64,000 nucleotides of DNA from Pyrenula massariospora (Eukaryota; Ascomycota; Eurotiomycetes; Pyrenulales; Pyrenulaceae): contig JAGFMI010000015.1 of NCBI GenBank assembly GCA_021030905.1, positions 558,001-622,000 of the forward strand. Reading direction: 5' to 3'. Each line of letters begins with the position of its first letter. Positions within the stretch are counted from its first letter, which is position 1. A program made the position numbers and the translations under genes. Under the pieces are notes generated by a model. That model was given only the letters and a program-made list of their open reading frames with translations, was not told the origin of the DNA and made no database searches. Below are positions 22,443 to 32,333 of the stretch, piece after piece.

Positions 22443-23266
22443 TGAATGGCAGTGGCATGTCGAGCGCAAAATCCTCAACGCCTTCAAGGCCCTCGCATGA
22501 CTGCTGATAGGCTTTGGTACAGCGACCCGTCAGAGACTCTAATTGCTCTTGGCCTGTACAATACAAGTCGATCGCTTGATATTTATTTAACATCAAAAAA
22601 TTCTTGTATCCTGGAAATTAATAGTCTGGCCAAAATGTCACGAACCTGCTTTGTACAAAGATATGCTGTCGGACACTGTAAGCTATAAAGTTCACATCCA
22701 GCCATCCACCGCGCACCATGCTCTTGAAGGAAGGCATATCTCCATGGGTAAGGGAGGTCGAAAACGAGATTCAGGCTAAGGAGATATATCCACCCATTTC
22801 GCTTGACATTCTTCAATCCGCTTCTCCGACTTGTCTTTGGACAACACTTGGTGCACAAATGCCCACGCGATCGGGCTTACATGCCGGTAAAAGGAGCCTT
22901 TAGCCGGTGGCGAACGGCAATCTCGAGAAAGAAATCACGAGGCCTTGGCCATGTGCCTGCGAACAAGTGCGGTAAACATACTGCTCAACGCTTAGCTCGG
23001 TTGGCTTGATGTCAACCGCACTCCATAGAGGCAATCATTTCAGATAGAGTCCAACTGGAGCATGCAATACCATAAAAATTGGCTTTAATGTTCGTTGTTA
23101 AGGCCATGATCCGCTCGCTCAATCACGGAGTATTTGAATACCAAGGGCCCTCCTCATTCTCCTTGTACAAATTCTAATTCCAAGTCATTTCCCACACATC
23201 CTTTAGTATCAAACGCTCCTTTCCTCAACGTCCTCGGAAACATAATAAACATGGTTGCGGGCGCAG
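22443..23266. other. Intergenic region, no supported gene
   Basis: Short frames on both strands without recognisable domains. It separates the decayed barrel gene from the 3' end of DAD4. Confidence 0.35.
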
Positions 23267-23688
23267 TCATAAAGGGTCTTTCAAGTTCTTCGTCGCTGAA
23301 GCGGTTAGAATTTGATCGTAATGAGACTATTGCTGGACTTACCTTCCAAGTGAAATAGCACATTGGACTGATAATTCTTGAACATTTGCGCCACAAGCTC
23401 CACGTTCATATTCTGGACATTGACTTCCTGATGTTGGTGTCAGCGAGGCATAAAGAGATCAAGGCTTGTAGCTCTCGCTACCTGTAGACTCTTATTCATG
23501 ACCATCACTGCTTCGTTCAATTTCTCCTGTAGGCGGCCATCAGCTACAACTGGGTCGCAAATACCCTAGGAAGGCGCACTATATTGGTGATGATCCGCGA
23601 GAGCAGCAAGCTCTGTTGATGCTCGTGGGGGCTCTCCTGCGACGTGTTAGTATTGCCGTCAAAAACGGTAGATGGATGGAGATACCAT
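23267..23688 (-). CDS. DAD4: DASH complex subunit Dad4
   Basis: Microtubule-ring (DASH/Dam1) subunit that couples kinetochores to spindle microtubules; the complex is fungus-specific. Five coding exons give 72 aa, the same length as yeast Dad4: 23688-23686 (the ATG alone), 23636-23580, 23526-23482, 23427-23343 and 23295-23267. Introns are 49, 53, 54, 47 nt, all GT-AG; the first and last carry CTAAC branch sites. The joined protein reads [20 protein letters not shown], then [15 protein letters not shown], then [20 protein letters not shown] and [17 protein letters not shown], matching Dad4 along its whole length. It is divergent to IES6 across 275 bp. The exon sizes explain why a simple frame scan misses it. 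Confidence 0.93.
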
Positions 23689-23963
23689 CGCAGAGGCATC
23701 TACTTGCCGTCCGGTATTCTGCTCGATCTGGAGATTTCGCTATGAAAGTGTTTGTTGTAGATACCCGCCCCCGCAGTACGCGTCGAGGGTGTTGCGGAGC
23801 TTTGGCTGCTCCGATTGGTCGATCGCAGTTCATATGGAACTATCATTTCTGAGGAATACCAACTATCTTTACTCAGTCCTACTACAGCCACGACATTCTG
23901 TTGATACAAAGGTCACTATCTCCTAAATTGAAAATCAATTTGGAACATCTCTCCTCTCTGACA
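23689..23963. promoter_or_regulatory. Shared DAD4-IES6 divergent promoter region
   Basis: 275 bp between the start codons of DAD4 (minus) and IES6 (plus). Both 5' leaders and promoters must lie here unless they overlap upstream coding sequence. No TATA box stands out. The IES6 side is followed by a CT-rich leader (CTCTCCTCTCTGACAATGG). The region is inferred from gene placement only. Confidence 0.55.
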
Positions 23964-24530
23964 ATGGCTCCATCCACCCCCGGTCCCGCTGACGATTCTC
24001 ACCAACTACTCCTAGAACAGCTAGACATTGCAGCTATTCCAAAACCATTTCGAAATACTGGATGGAAGTCCAATCAGAGGCGAAACAAGAACATCAAGCA
24101 AATGCTAGGCGAGACGCAGCGAAAAGAAGCTTCAGTGCTCGCAACCCAGAATAATAGTGGCGTGACCACTCCTTTACCAGGGACAGATGGCACAGCAACG
24201 CCCTCGGTGTCGAACGGAGACCTGAAACCACCAAATCTAGCGCAAGCTGCGCAAAATTTATCTACCTTAGTCCTGGAGAAGAATCTGCAACGAGCAATGC
24301 TGCCATCTGGTCCTGCGGTCACATATACAAACATCGAGAGCGCCCCGTCACTCAACCCAGCAAGTCAGAGACATTATTGTGACATTACTGGCTTACCAGC
24401 GAAATACTCGGATCCAAAGACCCGCCTAAGATACCATGATGCTGAGATGTTTGGAGTAATAAGAACGCTACCTCAAGGCGTGGCAGAGAAATATCTTGAA
24501 GCCAGAGGCGCTCATGTGGTACTGAAGTGA
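23964..24530 (+). CDS. IES6: INO80 complex subunit Ies6 (YL1 C-terminal domain)
   Basis: Small nuclear subunit of INO80 that forms a heterodimer with Arp5 and is needed for Arp5 incorporation. Single exon, 188 aa, started at the first ATG (MAPSTPGPADDSHQLLLEQ). The N-terminal half carries the Ies6 stretch IPKPFRNTGWKSNQRRNKNI. The C-terminus is a YL1_C domain, RHYCDITGLPAKYSDPKTRL then RYHDAEMFGVIR, ending in EKYLEARGAHVVLK. Length fits Ies6/INO80C proteins (about 160-220 aa). The adjacent locus arrangement puts both members of the Arp5-Ies6 module within 6 kb. Confidence 0.93.
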   Translation: MAPSTPGPADDSHQLLLEQLDIAAIPKPFRNTGWKSNQRRNKNIKQMLGETQRKEASVLATQNNSGVTTPLPGTDGTATPSVSNGDLKPPNLAQAAQNLSTLVLEKNLQRAMLPSGPAVTYTNIESAPSLNPASQRHYCDITGLPAKYSDPKTRLRYHDAEMFGVIRTLPQGVAEKYLEARGAHVVLK

Positions 24531-25679
24531 AGAGTTGGCAGAGACAGTTTCAAAATTATATAGTTCCTTGTCTGACCCTCCAAGTCAAGCTAATTCCACC
24601 CGTGAATTGCCTCTCGGCAACAAACTCAAGAAAAAGCTCCGGCTTAATTGGGGCCACTGCAGGTTTCAATCTATGCCAAAAGGACGTGCTACCGAGCTTT
24701 TATGGAGGAAAAAAACTCAGTTACGGTTCCTGAGGAGACCGTCGTCGAGGCACAAGCGCAATGTAAATATATGACAGATCGGCTCGGGAGATAGGTTCGA
24801 GAGGCGCAAGGAGATAGATCTTGAGGAGCACACAAAAGTGCTTCCCACTACATTGCATGAATCTTTGGTGTAAGAAACCCTCCTGTCTCCGAGTGGACGT
24901 AGTCGACTTGGTGCCCATTTCTATCATAGCATTCATATTCCTCAATAGAATTATAAAGGTTCACAATTCATTACATGGTACATAGAGTCGTCAGAGTTCG
25001 TGTGCCTAGGTAGGTAGCGGACCGGTTTTGTTGTGTTCGAGAAAGTTCCACTGTCCACGCAAGACAACAGCCTTGACAGAAAGGTGACGCCGCTTGGCAC
25101 ACAATCAAGCTCGGGTGCCGCAAGCTGTAGGGAGTGTCAGTAAACGAGACCGACTATTAGTTACCCCGAAACCGACTAAGAATTTCAATATTCTAAATAT
25201 CTATCTATAACTTACTTTCTATTCTTAATATTAAAAAGCTCGTGAATTGGTAAAATTCGCTTAAAAATAATGCCTTATAGACTAGTCTTATAATATATAT
25301 TAATATTTCTATGTAGAGCGATAATTAAACTGTTTAACTGTAGAATCAAGTTCAAAAAAGTAAACTATTGGTTGTATGTCTAAAGATCCCTAAGGAAGAC
25401 AAGGGGCAGTATTTGACAAGGACCACCATGCCAAGAATCTCTAAACCCAATAAGGAATAACCACGTGATCATATGAGATCAGAGTGTGGGCCGCATACCT
25501 TAGCATGGCCCGTGTAGGTATGTGATGTGTTGTTGGATGTGTCTACCCGGAATGGCGGTATATCTACACCCTTCTTCCCCGCTTGCTGCCTGGCTTTTGT
25601 CAGGTGGCAATCAATCGCGTCGACGTTCGTTTTCGCTCTGAAATAGAGCGCCCTTAAGGACTCAGACAGTAGCGACCTA
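24531..25679. other. Intergenic region with AT-rich island
   Basis: About 1.1 kb. The first part is the IES6 3' flank. The segment 25175-25375 is strongly AT-rich, full of TA steps and stop codons in all frames. It resembles repeat-induced point-mutation debris or a decayed repeat, but no element family can be named. Confidence 0.5.
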
Positions 25680-27288
25680 ATGCCTCGACAGAAGAAGTCG
25701 GCGAACACCGGTCGACCGAGCCATAGTATTGTACCAAAGGTTCGCTTTCTGCTTGTATTTACGGTCAAGTCTCAAAGGCATTAGCAGCTAAATATCCTAG
25801 GTCGCAGGATCCTCTCCCAATTCGGTTCGTCGATATAGTGATCGGCGAAGATCCTCTCCTCTGTACAACAAAGACGACTTAGACAGGTTAATCCGAAAAA
25901 ATCGAGCAGGACGCGGAAAAGCACCGCAGGCACGTTTGAAATCCTCTTCAATCTCTCCTGAAATACAAACTACTATCGAGATCGGAGGAGAAGAGTCTTC
26001 ATCAGATCAGCTTTCGGGTTCCGCTTCTAATGAGGGATCTTCCGACTGCGAAACACCAAATACTGTACGAGACGCTGATCCACAAGAGGTGTATTATCGC
26101 AAAATTGGCTATTTGCCTCCCTGGGATGATGAGGTCTTAGTTCTCATCGAAGCCGTACTTTCAGACTTAGATATGGCAAAGAGGCTCTTGTCATCACATA
26201 AAAGGTTACCGAACGGACTCCAATATGATCGAAATGTCCATTTGGAACCGAGCGCCGACAAGGACCTATACGCTAATACGATCAAAGATTTAAAGTCGCA
26301 GCTGCCCGACGAAAGCAGAGAAACCCCTGAGGATCAGATACTTCAAAGAGAAGTATGGAAGAATGACCAAAACAAGTGTAGTGAAGACAACGAGGCACTC
26401 TTTCAGCGGACCCTCATGATGACAATGATTGACCGCCATCGATTTTTCTTTGACCGACGCACAGCTGCTCGAACCCGCTATGATTTTAGTGTGGAAAAGC
26501 TTTGGAATTGTTGGCCGATGCCAACTCGAGCATTGGAACATGGTGACGATCTTCTTCCGAGACCTAAGCCCGACCTTTGTGTATGTTTTCGTACGGATGA
26601 GTTAATCCCTCCTTCATTGATGGCTGAAATGCCAGAAGCAACCAGGAACCTTATCCTCTTCGAAGGCACTGAAGCGGGTCAAAGGGAAAGAGCTTTTCCC
26701 TTTTTATCTATAGAAGGCAAAAAGTCATATGTTTCGCCTGATGACCCTAAAGCCCTGCACCAAAGCTTAAACAATGCCAGTCAGGCGTTACACAACATGT
26801 ACGAGTTCTTTAAAGAAGCAGAAGCCGAAGCGGTATTCTTTGAAAAAGTCCGATTTTTCTCAACAGCTACAATGTCTAAAGGAATTCGAATCCGCATCCA
26901 CCGGGCGGTTTCAATCGACCCGGAGAAAAAGGACAACAGATACAACCGAATCATACCCAACTACCCATTACGGTTTGAGTATGAAAATTTCGCGGAAGCT
27001 GATGGTGGTGAATTTGAACGACAGAAGGTGGTCAATATCTTCGAAAGTATAATATGGGGCTACGGTCCGGAGCTCTTCAAATTGTTGCACAAAGCCGCCA
27101 AAGGAGTGGCAGAGAAATTCAGAAATGATAGAAGCCTTCACAAACAAAGAAATGAAGCCTATTACCGTCACGGGCAGGAAGGAGGAATATACAGGACCAT
27201 GGGGTCAACGGCTACGAGTCGAGCAGACAGCGACAGTGTTAGGGAAGAAAGTCTGCCAGCTCCCGGTGCTAAGAAGAGGAAACCATAA
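25680..27288 (+). CDS. PD-(D/E)XK nuclease-like fungal protein (DUF7924-type)
   Basis: Exons are 25680-25739 and 25801-27288 (515 aa). The long frame has no ATG at its 5' end. A short upstream exon starting MPRQKKSANTGRPSHSIVPK supplies it through a 61-nt intron. The N-terminus is basic (RRYSDRRRSSPLYNKDDLDR), suggesting nuclear location. The core has RPKPDLCVCF (Asp278) followed 48 residues later by FPFLSIEGKKS (Glu325-x-Lys327), the spacing and form of a PD-(D/E)XK nuclease fold. The tail ends in a basic PGAKKRKP. Such proteins are numerous and variable in Pezizomycotina genomes and of unknown role. The gene lies between AT-rich relic DNA on both sides, unlike the housekeeping loci around it. 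Confidence 0.72.
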
Positions 27289-29087
27289 AATGAGTAATTC
27301 TCATATGACAAGGCACAAGCTTCCGCCCACATGAAGTATCCAAGAAAAAGGGACAGCTGTTTAAGAGAGAACGCTGTTTCGACAGCCACCACATTCTGAT
27401 CCGGCCTGAGGCGGAGCGGCGATGAGCACAGTCCTGATGGCAGACGCAAAGAGCCATGCCACACCAACTCATGAAAAAAGGTCTAAGATCTAGACCGTAG
27501 GACTCAAATCAGTGGCGGAAAGGCTAATGGACGGAAATACCGAGCAGGTATCCATCCAGTGCCTTCTGTGTGTCGTCTTCTTTCCGTCGGACGGTATCAA
27601 GGTGCATGTCATGAGAATACACCTCCCCGCCCTGTCTTCTGGGTCTGCATTGTGTAACAAATGTAACGAACGCCACCCGGGCGACGACTGCCGGAATCGG
27701 CGCATAGAATGAGCTTGTACAGTCAGCTCATCATGGACTCCGCAGGTACTCCACAGTCTGGAAGTCTAGTATCACAGTAGCAGAGCCGTCACCTCGCACC
27801 TGGACCGACGCTGCTAGGAAGAGCAAGAGACGAAAGGTCGAGAGAAGAGAGATCGAAACCGTTGGGCCCGGAAGACGCTTGGGGAACTCAGTCAATGCGA
27901 TATACGGGGATAGTGAATGGTGAGAGGCTCCGGATGACTACGGCGACGATATACAGTCTACACCGCTATTTTAGCAATCCGATATCGATCTTGCTGTCGC
28001 CGAACACTTATCTTCAGATTAGAATGATAAGCGCACCGTAGCTCTACCGGAACCTCCAAAGGAGCTTCGTACGGAAGTACGCTACGAGGACATTGATCTC
28101 AATCTCATTGACCCGTGCCTTTGGAGTGAAGAAGACAAGAAAAGAAATGACAAGAGATTCAGCTAGCTATCTATCTTCTTATATAATCTCCTTGCTCACG
28201 TCGATGTACGCAGAGGAGAGTTTTGGTACCTATTAGCTCCTTTTATTCCGGTAGCGCCATTTTCGGCTTCCCCTCAAAAGCTTCAACGTGTTAGGCGTCT
28301 TCATCAATTTGGGATAGTAATTGGCGATGTCTCCGGACCGAAGCGGCCATTGAGAGTCGTCGATGGAATCGCGAGATATGTTGATGATAATAATAAATTT
28401 AATTAGTTGGATGTCAGGCCTGCCGAGGCCTGCCAAGCCTTGCCAAGACCCACTGTGAGATATTCACCCTCGCTGCGTATACGAACATAGCTCTTCAAGC
28501 TTTGAGTCTTGAATCTATGGGATATAGGAATTAGTTCTAGTTCTTTAGCTCTCTGCCTGTTGTCATCCACCTAGATCTCACATTGGATTGGATTGGATTT
28601 TAATATATATAATCTAGCCCATGGGTTGGGAAACTATTTTATAAAATGCAATAATCTATGTAAATTGAATTAAAATTTATGATAGGTCGCTCAACCCAAC
28701 CCATTTCGCAGTCTATTTACTATTTACTATCTACAGATAATTGATTTAGTATAATTAAAATATATTTAAGAATTACCTAATATATATAATTTAATTTTAA
28801 CAATCTATAAATTTTTTAACTAATTAAAATTTTATTAAAAACAGTATTTATTATAGTAATTTTTTGAGGATTTACTACGTCCTCAGGCTGTGGGCCCACA
28901 ACCCCTCGACGGCCGCAAGCTATCTGATCAACATTCACCGCCAACATTTCCAAATGAACTTCAATAGCATAAATTGAACACCCACCGACAATTTCTCTCT
29001 CTACTCACCTATATCCTCTACCTATTCATAGACCAATCAAATCCCCACCCAACCGCAAAACCTCCTCCCCTTCCCCCCGTCGTCAAA
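27289..29087. other. Relic-rich intergenic region with AT-rich island
   Basis: About 1.8 kb. Near 27512-27712 there is an open stretch with a zinc-finger-like cysteine/histidine pattern (CLLC..., then HVMRIH, then CNKCNERHPGDDC). Near 28040-28160 a second coding-like piece (PPKELRTEVRYEDIDLNLID) runs to a stop. Both look like fragments of degraded genes. From 28590 to 28870 the DNA is very AT-rich with stops in all frames. No intact gene or named element is supported. Confidence 0.45.
28590..28870. repeat. AT-rich, RIP-like island
   Basis: Dominated by TATA, AATTAA and TTTAAT runs, with GC content far below the neighbouring genes and no frame longer than a few codons. It resembles repeat-induced point-mutation debris. 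The parent sequence cannot be identified. Confidence 0.5.
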
Positions 29088-30245
29088 ATGCCGGAAACCC
29101 TCACCCCCTCCAAACAGCGCCTCGCCCACGCTATCCTCGACTTCCTCTCCAAATCCACCACCGACGGCACCCTTCCCTCCCCAGACGACAAGGAGCAAAT
29201 CGACGTCGCACGCACCTGCATCAGCGAGGCCTTCAAGATCTCCCTCGACGACGCCCCCGCCGTGCAAGACGCGGTCGGCGACCAGTCCCTGCTCAGCATC
29301 TACAGCGTCTACGAGAAGCTCAAAGGCAAGAGCACGGCCAGCACGCCCGAGGGCAAGAGCAGCGCCGAGAGCGGGCGGCCGAGCACCCCCGCCACGCCGG
29401 GCACTGGGGCGAAGCCCAAAGTCCCCAGCGCCGGGGAGGTGAACCCGGAGGCGGAGAAGCTGAAGAGCGCAGGCAACGACGCGATGAAGGGCCGGGACTT
29501 CAAGACCGCGATCGACAAGTACACCGCGGCCATCGCGCTCGCGCCCTCCAACCCGATCTACCTGTCCAACCGCGCCGCGGCGTACAGCGCCACGGGCGAC
29601 CATGCAGCGGCGGCCGCGGACGCGGAGATCGCGGTCGCGGCGGACCCGAAGTACACGAAGGCGTGGAGCCGGCTGGGGCTGGCCAAGTTTGCGCTGGGGG
29701 ATGCGCGGGGCGCGGCGGAGGCGTATGGGAAGGGGATCGAGTATGAGGGGGGTGGGGGCAGTGAGGCGATGAGGAAGGGGCTGGAGACCGCGAAGAAGAG
29801 GGTCGGGGAGATGGAGAAGGAGGAGGAGGAGATGCCGGACGAGGCGGTCGATGATGCGGCGAGCACGGGCAGGGGACCTGGGGCGGGAGCAGGCGGCATG
29901 CCCGACCTCGCGAGCCTGGCGGGCATGTTTGGAGGGGGAGCCGGAGCCGGCGGTGGCGGAGGGGGCGGCGGCGGAATGCCAGACCTGAGCTCCATCATGA
30001 ACAACCCGATGCTGCGCGGCATGGCGCAGAACCTCATGTCGAACCCAGAGCAACTCAGGGGCCTGATGAATAACCCTCAAGTACAGAACCTGATGAATGG
30101 GATGCGCGGAGGCGAGGGCGGCGGTGGCGGTGGCGGTGGCATGCCGGATCTGAGCAGCATAATGAATGACCCGCAGATGCGGGAGATGGCGAACAGCTTT
30201 ATGGGCGGCGGGAGGGGACGAGGAGGCGCCGGGAGAGGGACTTGA
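29088..30245 (+). CDS. SGT2: Sgt2-like TPR co-chaperone (GET pathway)
   Basis: Small glutamine-rich TPR protein homologue, a cytosolic factor that captures tail-anchored membrane proteins and passes them to the Get4/Get5-Get3 route. 385 aa from ATG 29088, which follows a CT-rich leader. Residues 1-75 are the homodimerisation domain (KQRLAHAILDFLSKS start). Residues about 122-222 form three TPR repeats (AGNDAMKGRDFKTAIDKYTA, then SNRAAAYSATGDHAAAAADA). The C-terminus replaces the usual glutamine-rich end with Gly/Met-rich STI1-like helices: MPDLSSIMNNPMLRGMAQNL and NPQVQNLMNGM. Glycine tracts lead into a duplicated GGMPDLSSIMN(N/D)P unit. The locus is extremely GC-rich, unlike the AT-rich DNA immediately upstream. 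Confidence 0.9.
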   Translation: MPETLTPSKQRLAHAILDFLSKSTTDGTLPSPDDKEQIDVARTCISEAFKISLDDAPAVQDAVGDQSLLSIYSVYEKLKGKSTASTPEGKSSAESGRPSTPATPGTGAKPKVPSAGEVNPEAEKLKSAGNDAMKGRDFKTAIDKYTAAIALAPSNPIYLSNRAAAYSATGDHAAAAADAEIAVAADPKYTKAWSRLGLAKFALGDARGAAEAYGKGIEYEGGGGSEAMRKGLETAKKRVGEMEKEEEEMPDEAVDDAASTGRGPGAGAGGMPDLASLAGMFGGGAGAGGGGGGGGGMPDLSSIMNNPMLRGMAQNLMSNPEQLRGLMNNPQVQNLMNGMRGGEGGGGGGGGMPDLSSIMNDPQMREMANSFMGGGRGRGGAGRGT

Positions 30246-30524
30246 TGAGACGTGACGGCGGCGGGCAGGAAACTACCCAGACGCTGGGGTTAGATATTGC
30301 TACAGGAGTTCACACAAATTCAGCGCGAGCGCAATTCAAATCTTTACAGGCGTTGTGCTCGATGAGTCGCGGCAAGTAATGTGTAATTTTTGTGGTATTT
30401 GCTCCCTACGAGCAAGGTTATTGTTATGCGCTAATCTGAAACCAACAAATGGAACGGGTATCAATCTGAGCGATTGTGAAGCTATTCCTGGCTTGCATTC
30501 CTCCCTACTCATTCACGGGGCAAC

Positions 30525-31950
30525 CTATTGCCTCATCGGCGCTGTTCCTCCCCTTCTCGCCGAGTCGCATTCCGCCAGAAACTTGTAGATACCCTCCACT
30601 CCTTCGTATTCTGCCGCATCCTGTTGAGCCGCGTATCTGGCACGAGGGGGATGCTCGAATAGACCATCTTCCGGCATGTCTGTGCCGTGAAGGCTTGAAT
30701 ACTCTGAGAGTGTGTTGACCCACGGATTAGACGCGGCGAGTTCGACCTGCTCGAAGTCATGGCTGATATCTGATTCCGGATAGATGGGTTGATCTGGGGA
30801 ATACATGTCATCCCAATTCAACTCTTCTCTGGGTGGGTGTTTCTGACCGAGGGCCGTCGGAGAACAGGTCACGTCACTAGCAGCTCGACTAGGCGCAAAT
30901 GGGAACAAGAGAGCCATGTCGACACCTGCCGAGGTGTCAAACTCAGGGTCTTCTTTAACGACGCCTCGACGCACGCCGAGTTCATCGCAAAGTCGTTCCA
31001 CAGTCTGGGCGTCACAACCAGGAAAACGGACTCGGATGGTGGAGTCATCGACAAGAGTTGTGGGGAGATCTCCGAGAGCCGAAAGTCGGTGGAGATCTGT
31101 CTTGATGATGGCAAGATCTTTGAGTGCGCGCGCAAAGTCAATTGAGAGAAGGTCATGGAGCGAATCATTGGCAAGGCCGTAATCAGACGTAACGGCGCTG
31201 CTAAGGTGGCCAATGGCTGTGATGGTGGGACATGTCTTGAAATCGATGTAAGCGCCGGGGCCCGACGGGGTATTGAGCCGCATCTTCAGGCCGGCCTCAT
31301 GTTGCAACAAGCTCACGGCTTTGTATCGCTTCTCGCCGGTCTGGGGGTTGCTGCCGTCGTACTGAACTCTTTGACCTGATATCCAGAACGCGCGGACTGC
31401 AGCAGATACATTGTTCACAACTTGTGCTGGCGTAGCAGGCGTATGTGAGAAGTAGCGAGCTCCTCCGACTCGGCCGCTTCCAAGACCATACCCCCCAGCA
31501 GTTCTTGATAAAGTTCCACCAGTCAAATTTGGTCGCAGTGTCGAAGCAAATGGCGCTCGTGTTGTAAGCTGACTGACAGCTGTGGCAGTTCTTGATTTTG
31601 GGAATGACGAACGATCGATCCTAGCTCCTGCCTTTGTCGAGACTGAAAAGTGGCGAACGGTTTGTTCAAAGGCAGAATTAATAGCTCTAGATGTCGTATA
31701 CCAGCGGCTTTGGCTCTGTCGAATTGCAGCAGCGCGGTGAAGAGGTTGGCGAGGCGAGTTACGAGCGTAGACCGTTGCAAATTGATGCTCTGCGGTTTTA
31801 ATATCTGAAACGCGATCTCGAACGGCTTTGGATGCTTTGTCGACTGCGAATCTGGGTTGGGTTAGAAAGGGACTTGACACTTGAAGGAGCGGCTTACTTG
31901 ATGGCTCGCCATGCCTGGGGTACCAGAAGGCGACCCCCAGACGCTGCCAT
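30525..31950 (-). CDS. Conserved fungal protein of unknown function, probably mitochondrial
   Basis: Exons are 31950-31898 and 31851-30525 (459 aa). The 46-nt intron has the branch site CTAAC; its removal joins WRAIK to FAVDKASKAVRD, and the start MAASGGRLLVPQAWRAIK is basic and amphipathic, like a mitochondrial presequence. A second basic Ser/Arg/Thr-rich stretch follows to about residue 175. The conserved core runs from GARYFSHTPATPAQVVNNVS through AVRAFWISGQRVQYDG and GEKRYKAVSLLQHEAGL, then a C-terminal acidic part (ELNWDDMYSPDQPIYPES). No catalytic motif is evident. I recall similar proteins being labelled casein kinase II beta 2 subunit in some Aspergillus annotations, but I see no CK2-beta zinc finger and do not support that name. 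Confidence 0.72.
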
Positions 31951-32333
31951 CGTAGGAATATCTGTGTATAGCGCGCAATGTGCCCAACGAGTTGGGTGTG
32001 TTGACAGGAAGAGGATTCGCAGGCGTGTGGCAAATGTTAGCTACCGTACGTCACGTGAACAAATAAGCCACGTGCATCTATGCGGAGTACAAAACTTGTC
32101 GTGAGGGGAACTTTTTACCAGGAGCACATTGCGAAAATATCTTTGCGATAATCATCTCCTTTCCAGCAATTACGGCTTGTGCTACTTCAGAGCGTTTCAC
32201 TTTCTCGCCAATGACTGATTACGAGGGAGATGACTCGATTGCAGCCTATAAATCTAGCCGTGGAACCCGTCCGCTCTATTCCCGATGATATGATGTACAG
32301 TCATGCTGAGGAAGTTCGTGAGAACCTAAGCCC
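31951..32333. other. Intergenic region
   Basis: Promoter of the mitochondrial-looking protein gene and 3' flank of the aldo/keto reductase. Nothing else is seen. Confidence 0.4.

Noticed and set aside
30525-31950. Name casein kinase II beta 2 subunit for the mitochondrial-looking protein
   Set aside because: No CK2-beta zinc-binding cysteines or acidic loop are visible; the label seems to be an inherited annotation.
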